A program made the position numbers and the translations under genes. 64,000 nucleotides of DNA from Proteiniborus sp. MB09-C3 (GTDB lineage Bacteria > Bacillota > Clostridia > Tissierellales > Proteiniboraceae): assembly GCF_030263895.1 (NCBI RefSeq), contig NZ_CP127161.1, forward strand, positions 1,302,001-1,366,000, read 5' to 3'. Positions 36,105-44,869 of this stretch are shown here, one piece after another. Position 1 is the first letter of the stretch. Every line of letters begins with the position of its first letter. The notes below the pieces were generated by a model that saw only the letters and a list, made by a program, of their open reading frames with translations, was not told where the DNA came from and ran no database searches.

Positions 36105-37306
36105 GAAGGGCTTCAAAATTCTAAAAAAAGAAGTAAAGGAAAGCTCTATAGTTTATTTAGACAATGGAGCAACCACACAAAAAACCTATTAAGGTTACGG
36201 AAGGAATTCAAGAATATAACAATAATTATAATGGAAGTCCCCATAGAGGAGCACATTATTTAAGTATCAAGGCAACAGAAATTTATGAAGGTGCAAGGAA
36301 AAAGGCAGCAGATTTTATAGGAGCTAAGAGCTCAAAGGAAGTCATATTTACCAAAAACACTACAGAGGGTTTAAATTTTTTAGCTTACTCATATGGAGTG
36401 AGTAGATTAAAAGAAGGGGACGAGATTCTCTTGTCTATTGCAAATCATCACAGCAATATAGTGCCTTGGCAGATGGTAGCCAGAAGAACTGGGGCAAAGC
36501 TAGTTTATCTAATGTGTGATAAAAACGGTCAGATTACGAAAGAAGATATTGAAAATAAAATAAACAAAAATACTAAAATAATCAGCATATCTCACGTAAG
36601 CAATGTGTTTGGAGTAATACATCCAATAGAGTATATAGTTAAAAAAGGGCGAGAAAATCAAGCTACTATCATAATAGATGGAGCTCAAAGTGTACCGCAT
36701 TTAGAGACAAATGTAAATGAATTGGATGCTGACTTTTTAGTGCTTTCTGGACATAAAATGCTGGCATCCATGGGTGTAGGAGTTTTATATGGTAAGCTTG
36801 ATAAATTAAATGAACTAGAACCATTTTTATATGGGGGAGATATGATAGAATACGTTGATTTGTACGAAACAAGCTATGGCGAAATACCCTATAGATTTGA
36901 AGCAGGTACTCAAAATGTAGAGGGAGCCTTATCCCTTTCAATTGCTATAGATTATATACAAAGTATTGGCATAAAGAAAATTGAGAAAATAGTAAAGGAA
37001 CTGCTGAAACACACATTGGATAAATTAAAGGATAAGGATTTCATTGAAATGCATGGAGGAAATGACATAGATCATAGAACAGGAATAGTATCCTTTAATG
37101 TGAAAGATGTGCATCCACATGATGTAGCGTCTATATTAGATAATTACAATATTGCAATAAGAGCAGGACATCATTGTGCCCAGCCGTTTATGAAATATAT
37201 GGGTTTAAGCTCTTCCTGCAGAGCAAGTTTTTACTTCTATAATACATTTGAGGATATAGACAGGTTTATAGAAGCATTAGAAAAGGTAAGGGGATATGTA
37301 TTATGA
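36091..37306 (+). pseudogene. sufS: sufS cysteine desulfurase, frameshifted near the start
   Basis: A cysteine desulfurase that supplies sulfur for Fe-S clusters. The true start is probably the TTG at 36091 with GGGAGGAA upstream. It reads KDYKKGFKILKKEV, then IVYLDNGATTQK, and then hits a run of six A (36179-36184). One A too many shifts the frame; removing it continues into PIKVTEGIQEYNNNYNGSPH. The rest is intact: the PLP lysine in VLSGHKMLAS, GAQSVPH, and the active Cys in RAGHHCAQPFM. An ATG at 36164 could restart translation without the first about 27 residues. A sequencing or assembly error in the A-run cannot be excluded. Confidence 0.82.
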
Positions 37307-37734
37307 GTCTGAATGAAATATATACTGAGCTAATAAGATATCACAATAAAAATCCTAAAAATAGAAAGGATATTCCAAATGCTACGATTAAAGAAAGAGG
37401 TCATAATCCTAGCTGCGGAGATGACATAATTCTCCATATAAAAATAGAAGGAGACATTGTCGTAGATGCAGGCTTTACTGGGGTTGGTTGCGCCATATCT
37501 CAAGCATCTGCTTCAATTATGATTGATTTGATAAGGGGTAAGAAAATAGAAGAAATAGTCAATATTTTGGAGACTTTTCTAGGCATGATAAAAAAAGATG
37601 TAGATGATGAAGAACAGCTCAATGTATTGGGAGATGCCGCCTACTTTAAGAATATATCAAATATGCCAGCCAGAGTAAAATGTGGGGTGTTGCCTTGGCA
37701 TTCTCTTAAAATTGCGCTGGAAAAAATAAAGTGA
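37303..37734 (+). CDS. sufU: SufU Fe-S assembly / sulfur-transfer protein
   Basis: 143 residues, SufU/IscU-like. The three zinc cysteines are present in HNPSCGDD, GVGCAISQAS and RVKCGVLPWHSL, with the LPWHSL ending typical of SufU. It accepts sulfur from SufS. The ATG overlaps the sufS stop by 4 bp. It is the only gene of this suf operon with no visible damage. In other Firmicutes the operon is sufCDSUB. Confidence 0.92.
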   Translation: MSLNEIYTELIRYHNKNPKNRKDIPNATIKERGHNPSCGDDIILHIKIEGDIVVDAGFTGVGCAISQASASIMIDLIRGKKIEEIVNILETFLGMIKKDVDDEEQLNVLGDAAYFKNISNMPARVKCGVLPWHSLKIALEKIK

Positions 37735-37842
37735 TATTTTGTTCTATTAATGATTAGACTGCTGTTTACAAGAAAAATAAGGTTGTGGATAAGAAGGATT
37801 TATGGGAATATATAGTTGAGACTAAAAAACGGGGGTGTGAAT

Positions 37843-39468
37843 GTGGATTTAATATTATTTAATGGCAGGATTCATACAATGGATTCATCTTATCCTAGAG
37901 CAGAGGCTATAGCTATTAAAGGAGACAAAATATTTAAAGTAGGTAATAATGATGAGATACTATATTTAAAAAGTGAAGGAACTAAGTTAATAGACCTTAA
38001 AGGAAAGGTATTAGTTCCCGGATTCAATGATAGCCATATGCATCTATTGGGCTTTGGATATTTTCTGAACATGGTGGATTTAAGTGGTTGTATTTCAATA
38101 GATGAGGTAGTCGAGAAAACTAAGGATTTTATAAAAGAAAAAAACATTCAAAAAGATATATGGGTAAGAGGAAGAGGCTGGAACCATGATTACTTTGAAG
38201 CAGAAAAGAGATTTCCAACTAGATATGACTTAGATAAAATATCTACAGAACACCCAATAGTATTGACTAGGGCCTGCGGCCATATTTGCATTGCAAATAG
38301 TAAGGCTATAGAAATGGCAGGACTGAATAAGGAAACACATCAGGTAGAAGGAGGGCATTTTGACGTAGACGAAATAGGAGAGCCACTAGGAATATTTAGA
38401 GAAAATGCACTGGATTTGATATACAGTATAATACCTAATCCTGAGCCTGAGGAAATAAAGAAAGCACTAAAGGCCGCTACAGCTTATGCAAACAGTAAGG
38501 GACTCACATCTGTTCAAACTGATGATTTTGGAAGTATATCCAGCTATGGATTTAAAAGGGTTATACAAGCGTACAATGAATTAAATGAAAGTGGAGAGCT
38601 TACACTTAGAATTTATGAGCAATGCTTGCTCCCTGAAATTAATATGCTTAATGAATTTTTAGAGGCAGGATATGCAACAGGTCAAGGAGACGAAATGTTT
38701 AAAATAGGGCCATTAAAGCTTTTAGGCGATGGTTCTTTAGGAGCTAGGACTGCTTCACTATGTCAGCCATATGAGGATGAGCCTTCTACTACTGGCATAC
38801 TTGTATTTACTCAAGAAGAGCTAGACGAACTTGTAAGAACTGCTCATAATAATAAAATGCAGATTGCAATACATGCTATAGGAGATAAAATTATGTATAT
38901 GGCCCTCGAAGCCATAGAAAAATCTTTAAAAGAAAATCCTAGACTAGATCATAGACATGGAATCATACATTGCCAAATAACTGATGAGAAATTGCTCAAT
39001 AAATATAAGGAATTAAATGTAACTGCATATATACAGCCTATTTTCCTGCATTATGATATCCATATAGTAGAGGACAGACTTGGAAAGGATAGAGCAAAAA
39101 GTACTTATGCCTTTAAAACTATGCTAGATAAAAATATCCATATTGCACTAGGTACTGACTGTCCAGTAGAACCACTAGACGTTATGCCGTCTATATACTG
39201 TGCAGTAACTAGAAAGGACTTAAAAGGATATCCGGAGAAAGGCTGGCTGCCAGAGGAAAAGCTTACAGTAGAAGAAGCCATTTATAATTACACTATGGGC
39301 AGTGCCTATGCTTCCTTTGAGGAAAATATTAAAGGCTCAATAACAGAAGGAAAGCTGGCTGATATGACAGTGCTATCTCAAAATATATTTGAAGTTGAGC
39401 CAGAGAGTATAAAAGATATAGTAGTGGATATGACAATTGTAGGTGGAAGGGTTGTTTATGAAAAATAA
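37843..39468 (+). CDS. Amidohydrolase family protein (YtcJ-like)
   Basis: 541 residues of the metal-dependent amidohydrolase superfamily. The GTG at 37843 follows GGGGGTG. The N-terminal beta sandwich is VDLILFNGRIHTMD; the metal HxH is in GFNDSHMHLLGFG; later ligands are in AIHAIGDKIMYMALEAIE, DHRHGIIHCQI and LGTDCPVEPLDVMPS. YtcJ-like proteins hydrolyse amides or cyclic imides; the substrate here is unknown. Alone after sufU with an 80-base gap and followed by a terminator. Confidence 0.9.
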   Translation: MDLILFNGRIHTMDSSYPRAEAIAIKGDKIFKVGNNDEILYLKSEGTKLIDLKGKVLVPGFNDSHMHLLGFGYFLNMVDLSGCISIDEVVEKTKDFIKEKNIQKDIWVRGRGWNHDYFEAEKRFPTRYDLDKISTEHPIVLTRACGHICIANSKAIEMAGLNKETHQVEGGHFDVDEIGEPLGIFRENALDLIYSIIPNPEPEEIKKALKAATAYANSKGLTSVQTDDFGSISSYGFKRVIQAYNELNESGELTLRIYEQCLLPEINMLNEFLEAGYATGQGDEMFKIGPLKLLGDGSLGARTASLCQPYEDEPSTTGILVFTQEELDELVRTAHNNKMQIAIHAIGDKIMYMALEAIEKSLKENPRLDHRHGIIHCQITDEKLLNKYKELNVTAYIQPIFLHYDIHIVEDRLGKDRAKSTYAFKTMLDKNIHIALGTDCPVEPLDVMPSIYCAVTRKDLKGYPEKGWLPEEKLTVEEAIYNYTMGSAYASFEENIKGSITEGKLADMTVLSQNIFEVEPESIKDIVVDMTIVGGRVVYEK

Positions 39469-39478
39469 TATATAAATG

Positions 39479-39528
39479 AAAACTGATGAGTGTCGTAGAG
39501 CAATTTTACCTGCACTCATCAGTTTTTT
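39479..39528. terminator. Bidirectional terminator
   Basis: A 14-bp perfect stem AAAACTGATGAGTG (39479-39492) with 39513-39526, A-rich before and T-rich after, between convergent genes. Confidence 0.9.
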
Positions 39529-39552
39529 AATTATTGCAATACTATAACAGCC

Positions 39553-40632
39553 TTAGTTGTTAGCCTTGCTTATATTACTGGCTATTTTTCTTTCTTTAGA
39601 TATTCCGTAAATTGTTTTAACTAGAGTATTTATTATTAAATATAGTGGTACTCCTATAAAAGCTCCTAATATTCCGAGAAGATTTACACTGGCAATAACT
39701 ATAATCATCACTAATAGGGGATGAATGTTAAGCTTGCTTTTCATAATATTAGGTGTGATGAGGTTTCCTTCTATTTGTTGAACTAAAACTGCAACAATTA
39801 TAATTTTAAAAATCATAGCCAAATCTATAGTCAGCCCTATAAATAATGCTGGCAGTATTCCTAGAAAAGTTCCTATAAAAGGAATTATGGAAGTTACCAT
39901 GGCAAATAACCCCATTAACAGAGCATTAGGCAATCCAATTATTAAATATCCAACAAACATCAGTGAGCCAATAATAAAAGTCACCATAATCTGACCAGAA
40001 ATATAAGTAGAAAGTATATCATCTAAATTAGATAGAGTAGCTATAATATGCTTTTTATGAGTCTTTGGCATAATTGATAAGAATTTTTTTGAAAATACCC
40101 TATCATCCTTTAACAAATAGAATAATAAAAATGGCACTAATATAATTTGCGTACCTATATCTCCAATTTGGAGAAATATTCCTGATATATTTGCACTTAA
40201 TTTCAATAATATCTCTTTAGCTTCGCTTATAATCTTATCTGTTATATCAAAGTTTTCAGGTAATAAAATACCGATATTATCATTCAAAAGTCCTTTTAAA
40301 TCAATGTTTTTATCAAGGCTTGCTAAAAAGGAATTTTCAAATTGCTCTTTAAGCACAGCTCCTCCATTAATGATTAACACCGTTAATAAGAAAATAAATA
40401 TCAAAATTATTGTAATTATTAGTAGACCCTTATTAACTTTTTTGTTCTCCAATTTTCTGATGATGGGTCTTAGAACATAATATAAAAATATTGATATTAT
40501 AATTGGTGTTATAAATATTCTTAATGCATTGACTAATGGAGAAAAGAAACCACTTAACCTAGAAAACAATAGTATTATTAGAAGTACCAAGCTAATATTT
40601 ATCAAATGAAAAACGTATTTTTTGCTGTCCAT
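39553..40632 (-). CDS. AI-2E family transporter
   Basis: A 359-residue membrane protein of the AI-2E/UPF0118 family with about eight helices, starting with a helix pair (FHLINISLVLLIILLFSRLS...) and ending with the conserved block VTSIIPFIGTFLGILPALFI, then QQIEGNLITPNIMKSKLNIHP and LLGILGAFIGVPLY. Family members are proposed exporters or sodium/proton antiporters. It stands alone; the intergenic region upstream is shared with the divergent CNNM/CorC gene. Confidence 0.9.
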   Translation of the reverse strand: MDSKKYVFHLINISLVLLIILLFSRLSGFFSPLVNALRIFITPIIISIFLYYVLRPIIRKLENKKVNKGLLIITIILIFIFLLTVLIINGGAVLKEQFENSFLASLDKNIDLKGLLNDNIGILLPENFDITDKIISEAKEILLKLSANISGIFLQIGDIGTQIILVPFLLFYLLKDDRVFSKKFLSIMPKTHKKHIIATLSNLDDILSTYISGQIMVTFIIGSLMFVGYLIIGLPNALLMGLFAMVTSIIPFIGTFLGILPALFIGLTIDLAMIFKIIIVAVLVQQIEGNLITPNIMKSKLNIHPLLVMIIVIASVNLLGILGAFIGVPLYLIINTLVKTIYGISKERKIASNISKANN

Positions 40633-40817
40633 ATTATTTTTTCTTCTCCTTATTATATTATAGTGAGCAGCTTATTATATTTATTATAAAGGAAATATGG
40701 GTTTTATGTAATATTATCTTCTGATTTTTTAAAAATTAATTTTATATAGAAATTATACTAATTATAAAGTATAATAGAGTGTAAATAAATATATGTATTT
40801 TAGGAGTGTGATGGGAT

Positions 40818-42062
40818 TTGGACCCTGAGGCCATGTGGAAGACAATTCTTCTAATTGTTTTTTTAATGTTATCTGCATTTTTTTCTGCTGCAGAGACTGC
40901 CTTAATGACCTTAAGTAAAATTAGAATTAGAAAAATGGTTGAGGACAATGTAAAAGGTGCAAGTAGAATTGAAAAGCTAGTTAAGAATCCTAGCAAATTA
41001 TTAAGTGCTATATTAATTGGTAACAATGTAGTTAATATAGGCGCATCAGCTTTAGCAACTTCTATAGCTATTGATCGCTATGGAAATAAGGGCGTAGGTA
41101 TTGCAACAGGATTAATGACTTTATTGGTGCTTATATTTGGAGAAATAACTCCCAAGTCGTTAGCAGCTCAAAATTCTGAAAAGATTTCTTTGAAAGTAGC
41201 TGGATTTGTCCATGTTGTAACAATTATTTTTAACCCAATAATAATATTTTTGACACGTTTAACTAATTTACTGGTAAGATTGTTAGGTGGCAAGGTGGAT
41301 AATAATCAACCTTTTATTACAGAAGAAGAATTAAAAACCATAGTTAGTGTGAGCCATGAGGAAGGAGTTCTAGAGGGCGAAGAAAAGGACATGATTTACA
41401 ATGTATTCGAATTTGGTGACTCCCAAGCTAGGGATGTAATGACCACTAGAACTGATATGGTTGCAGTTGAAGTTAATTCATCCTACTGGGATGTTATAAA
41501 TATATTTAGGCAAGAGCAATTTTCCAGAATTCCAGTATATGAAAATACGACAGATAATATCATTGGAATATTATATGTTAAGGATTTGTTATTTTTAGAG
41601 GATAATAAAGGTGAATTTGACCTTAAAAAATATATGCGAGAACCATATTTTACTTACGAATTTAAGCCAACTACAGAGCTTTTTGATGAAATGAGAACAA
41701 ATAGAATTCATATGGCCATTGTCTTAGACGAATATGGTGGTACTGATGGAATTGTGACCATTGAAGATTTAATTGAAGAAATTGTCGGAGATATTGAAGA
41801 TGAGTACGATAAGCATGTTGACGAAATAGAAGTGATAAAAGAAGACGAGTACCTAGTCTATGGCAATATTAAAATAGAAGAAGTTAATGAAATGATAGGG
41901 ACAAGTATAGAATCGGAGGATTTTGATTCTATTGGCGGTTTTGTCATGGGAGTCCTAGGAAGGCTTCCTGAAACCGGAGAGGCCATAGAATACGATAATA
42001 TTAAATTCATTGCTGAAATTGTTGAAAAAAATAGAATAGAAAAGCTGAGAATATTAACCTAA
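40818..42062 (+). CDS. CNNM/CorC family protein (hemolysin-like, CBS domains)
   Basis: 414 residues. An N-terminal DUF21/CNNM membrane domain (about 1-180, with AFFSAAETALMTLSKIRIRK), a CBS pair (about 205-325, FGDSQARDVMTTRTDMVAVE and MAIVLDEYGGTDGIVTIEDL), and a C-terminal CorC_HlyC domain. It acts in magnesium/cobalt resistance or export in relatives. The TTG at 40818 with AGGAGTG upstream is the likely start; the ATG at 40833 is the alternative. Confidence 0.92.
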   Translation: MDPEAMWKTILLIVFLMLSAFFSAAETALMTLSKIRIRKMVEDNVKGASRIEKLVKNPSKLLSAILIGNNVVNIGASALATSIAIDRYGNKGVGIATGLMTLLVLIFGEITPKSLAAQNSEKISLKVAGFVHVVTIIFNPIIIFLTRLTNLLVRLLGGKVDNNQPFITEEELKTIVSVSHEEGVLEGEEKDMIYNVFEFGDSQARDVMTTRTDMVAVEVNSSYWDVINIFRQEQFSRIPVYENTTDNIIGILYVKDLLFLEDNKGEFDLKKYMREPYFTYEFKPTTELFDEMRTNRIHMAIVLDEYGGTDGIVTIEDLIEEIVGDIEDEYDKHVDEIEVIKEDEYLVYGNIKIEEVNEMIGTSIESEDFDSIGGFVMGVLGRLPETGEAIEYDNIKFIAEIVEKNRIEKLRILT

Positions 42063-42079
42063 TTAGAATATTTACTAAA

Positions 42080-42141
42080 CTCTAGCACATGTTATCCTTG
42101 TTGTGATAAATATAGATTAACATAATTGCTAGAGCTTTTTT
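42080..42141 (+). terminator. Terminator of the CNNM/CorC gene
   Basis: CTCTAGCA (42080-42087) pairs with TGCTAGAG (42127-42134), followed by CTTTTTT. The two-hairpin repeat copy B starts at once after the T-run. Confidence 0.8.
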
Positions 42142-42142
42142 A

Positions 42143-42254
42143 TGACCTAACCCGATTTGCCGAATGCTTTTATCGGGAAATCGATGGTAGGTCAAACGCA
42201 ACGAGAACCAAATTTGCACGACCGTAGGGAGTGAGCAAATTTGTGTTTCGAAAC
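42143..42254 (+). repeat. Two-hairpin repeat, copy B
   Basis: TGACCTA ... TAGGTCA outer pair (42143-42149 with 42187-42193 region) with an inner CGATTTGCCGA/TCGGGAAATCG stem, then AACGCAACGAG...CAAATTTG ... CAAATTTG-containing second hairpin and a GTTTCGAAAC end. The rest of the 373-bp gap to the flavodiiron gene is AT-rich and shows only its GGGAGG site. Confidence 0.8.
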
Positions 42255-42435
42255 TGAGATTAGTTTTATTTCTGCATTTCTGGGTAAATAAAGGAGGGAA
42301 TAAAAATAGCAATAATTGCTTTAAAACCCTAGTGCCATTAATTGTTTAAATACATATTGTAAATACTTTAATGAGAAATATAGTTTTGCTATATAATAAT
42401 AAGATAAAAAATATTTTAATTTTGGGAGGTATTTT

Positions 42436-43623
42436 ATGGGACGTAAAATCACTGACAAAGTAACTTGGGTAGGGAAAATTGACTGGGAGCTTAGAACATT
42501 TCATGGAGAAGAATTATCTACTCACAGGGGTTCTTCTTATAATTCATATTTAATACGTGATGAGAAGACTGTTCTTATTGATACTGTTTGGCTTCCATAT
42601 GCTAAAGAATTTGTTGCAAACTTAAAAAAAGAAATTGACTTAAGGGAAATCGATTACATAGTTATGAACCATGGTGAAATAGACCATAGTGGAGCATTAC
42701 TAGAGCTTATGAAAGAAATACCTGATACACCTATTTACTGTACAGCCAATGGAGTAAAATCACTTAAAGGTCACTATCATCAAGATTGGAACTTTGTAGA
42801 AGTAAAAACAGGAGATGAATTAGATTTAGGCAACAGCAAGCTAATATTTGTTGAGGCAAGAATGCTTCATTGGCCTGACAGCATGTTCACCTATATGACA
42901 GGGGAAAATATATTGTTCAGCAATGATGCCTTTGGGCAACATTATGCATCAGAGCATCTATTTAATGATTTAGTAGACCAAAATGAATTATATGGAGAGG
43001 CAATAAAATATTATGGGAATATACTAAATCCGTTTAGTCCTTTAGTTAAGAAAAAGATAGAAGAGGTACTAAGCTTTAATCTGCCAGTAAATATGATATG
43101 TACTAGTCATGGTATTATATGGAGAGATAATCCAACCCAGATCATAGAAAAATACATAGAATGGGCTAATAATTATCAAGAAAATCAAATAACTATTCTT
43201 TATGATACTATGTGGGATGGAACTAGGAGAATGGCTGAAGCTATTGCAGAGGGAATAAAATCTGTTGATAATCAGGTTACACTAAAATTATACAATATTT
43301 CAAAGTCAGATAAGAATGACATACTAACAGAAGTATTTAAATCAAAGGCTATCTTAGTAGGCTGTTCAACAGTTAACAAAGGAATAATGTATGGAACAGC
43401 AGGTATTCTAGAAATGATGAAAGGCTTAGGATTTAAGAACAAAAAGGCAGCAGCCTTTGGATGTTATGGATGGAGTGGAGAATCTGTCAAGCTTATTACT
43501 GAGGAACTTAAGAAAGGTGGATTTGAAGTAGTGAATGGTGGAATAAGAGAACTATGGAATCCAACTGAAGATGCAAAAGAAAGGTGTAGGGAGTTTGGAA
43601 AGGAATTTGCAATAAAGTTATAA
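42436..43623 (+). CDS. fprA: Flavodiiron protein (FprA family)
   Basis: Reduces O2 (or NO) to protect the anaerobe, taking electrons via rubredoxin or similar carriers. 395 residues: an N-terminal metallo-beta-lactamase-like domain with the diiron ligands His79, Glu81, Asp83, His84 (NHGEIDHSG), His in ARMLHWPDS, Asp in SNDAFGQH and His in CTSHGIIWR; then a flavodoxin domain (about 250-395) with the FMN loop YDTMWDGTRRMAE. All ligands are in place. TTGGGAGG precedes the ATG. Confidence 0.95.
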   Translation: MGRKITDKVTWVGKIDWELRTFHGEELSTHRGSSYNSYLIRDEKTVLIDTVWLPYAKEFVANLKKEIDLREIDYIVMNHGEIDHSGALLELMKEIPDTPIYCTANGVKSLKGHYHQDWNFVEVKTGDELDLGNSKLIFVEARMLHWPDSMFTYMTGENILFSNDAFGQHYASEHLFNDLVDQNELYGEAIKYYGNILNPFSPLVKKKIEEVLSFNLPVNMICTSHGIIWRDNPTQIIEKYIEWANNYQENQITILYDTMWDGTRRMAEAIAEGIKSVDNQVTLKLYNISKSDKNDILTEVFKSKAILVGCSTVNKGIMYGTAGILEMMKGLGFKNKKAAAFGCYGWSGESVKLITEELKKGGFEVVNGGIRELWNPTEDAKERCREFGKEFAIKL

Positions 43624-43635
43624 TTTATTTAATAT

Positions 43636-43668
43636 AGGACGCCCATTGGGTGTCCTTGATTATTTTTT
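43636..43668 (+). terminator. Terminator of the flavodiiron gene
   Basis: AGGACGCCC (43636-43644) pairs with GGGTGTCCT (43648-43656) with one G-T pair, then TGATTATTTTTT. Confidence 0.85.
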
Positions 43669-43758
43669 GAGCAATCATCTGAAAAATAATAAAAGGTGAG
43701 GATAATATTTTTCTAGCTTTTCAATCTACTATTGTGTTATCATAGCAAGTGTACCAAT

Positions 43759-43843
43759 GAAGTCAGAACCTTTACTAAGTAGTGGCTAGCTCATGGGACT
43801 TTTTTAGCCATTGCCTTTACGGACAGAAATAGGGGTTGACTTC
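43759..43843 (+). ncRNA. Candidate structured leader upstream of the phosphoesterase gene
   Basis: GAAGTC (43759-43764) with GACTTC (43838-43843) and AACC (43767-43770) with GGTT (43834-43837) close a stem that encloses TGGCTA (43783-43788) with TAGCCA (43805-43810). The arrangement resembles a multi-stem leader 28 bp upstream of the gene. No known riboswitch class was recognised. Confidence 0.35.
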
Positions 43844-43870
43844 TGCGCCAGATTGTAGGGAGTGTTGTTC

Positions 43871-44731
43871 ATGCCTATAAATAAAAACATACTCAGTATT
43901 AAGTTCCTTGGAATGCTACTATTAATTCTTACAATCCTCATAATATTTTTATACTTACAAAATAATTGGATTACAAAGACTAGGCTGAGAATTAATCTTC
44001 AAAGGCTTCCCAAAAGCTTTGACAGATTTAAGATAATACACATATCAGATTTGCACAACAAGTCCTTTGGAAAAAATCAAAAGCATTTAATAAATCAGAT
44101 AAAGGATGAAAAGCCAAATATTATTGTAATAACAGGTGACTTAATAGACAGTAGAAGATATAATGAATATATAGCAATGCAATTTGTCAAAGAAGCAGTT
44201 AAAATAGCTCCTGTATACTATGTAACTGGTAATCATGAAATGCGTTCTGGCAAATTTAAAAGTCTAGAAGAGCAGCTTATAAATGCTGGTGCTAAGGTCT
44301 TAAGAAATAGCTGGGAAAAGATAGATTCGTATGGACAAAGCATAATAATTGCAGGTATTGATGATCCCTATACTGGAATAAGATATAGAGAGCCGATTGT
44401 CATGGATAAATACTTGCAAGAAATCAAAGAAGGTCTAGATGAAAATAGCTTCAAAATATTATTATCCCATAGACCTGAAAGGATAGATGCATATGCAGCC
44501 TATGGCTTTGATTTAGTATTTAGTGGTCATGCTCATGGAGGACAGTTTAGGATTCCTTTTTTAGGAGGACTAGTGGTACCTAATCAAGGGTTTTTGCCCA
44601 AATATACATCTGGTGTTCATAAAGTAAATAATACAACTATGGTAATTAGCAGAGGTTTGGGAAATAGTATAGTACCCCAGCGTATTTTCAACAGGCCAGA
44701 AATAATAGTTGCAGAGCTTTTAGCAAAATAA
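43871..44731 (+). CDS. Membrane-anchored metallophosphoesterase (YkuE-like)
   Basis: 286 residues: one N-terminal membrane helix (about 10-30) then a calcineurin-like phosphoesterase with all five motifs: IIHISDLHNKSFG, ITGDLIDSRR, VTGNHEMRSG, LLSHRPERI and SGHAHGGQFRIP. The ATG at 43871 is preferred because GGGAG lies 8 bases upstream. YkuE-like enzymes are wall-associated, metal-dependent phosphatases; lipid-linked or UDP-sugar substrates are possible. Unlike YkuE no twin-arginine motif was found. Confidence 0.9.
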   Translation: MPINKNILSIKFLGMLLLILTILIIFLYLQNNWITKTRLRINLQRLPKSFDRFKIIHISDLHNKSFGKNQKHLINQIKDEKPNIIVITGDLIDSRRYNEYIAMQFVKEAVKIAPVYYVTGNHEMRSGKFKSLEEQLINAGAKVLRNSWEKIDSYGQSIIIAGIDDPYTGIRYREPIVMDKYLQEIKEGLDENSFKILLSHRPERIDAYAAYGFDLVFSGHAHGGQFRIPFLGGLVVPNQGFLPKYTSGVHKVNNTTMVISRGLGNSIVPQRIFNRPEIIVAELLAK

Positions 44732-44800
44732 TAAGCAAAGAGGTGATAAATGGTGGATTCCGATCCGTATGGGAATAGTTTTTCAAGAAAAATGAATAAT

Positions 44801-44849
44801 AAGGTAGAGGAATACACCATTTTATTACTGTGATAGTTTCCTCTACCTT
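44801..44849 (+). promoter_or_regulatory. Leader hairpin before mgtE
   Basis: A perfect 12-bp stem AAGGTAGAGGAA (44801-44812) with 44838-44849, whose end lies 5 bases before the AAGGAGG site (44855-44861). No T-run follows, so it is more likely to affect translation or mRNA stability than termination. It does not match an M-box. Confidence 0.45.
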
Positions 44850-44869
44850 AAGAGAAGGAGGAACAAAAT

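Noticed and set aside
44752-44869. M-box magnesium riboswitch before mgtE
   Set aside because: The region is only about 120 bp and has one hairpin; the long conserved M-box core is absent.
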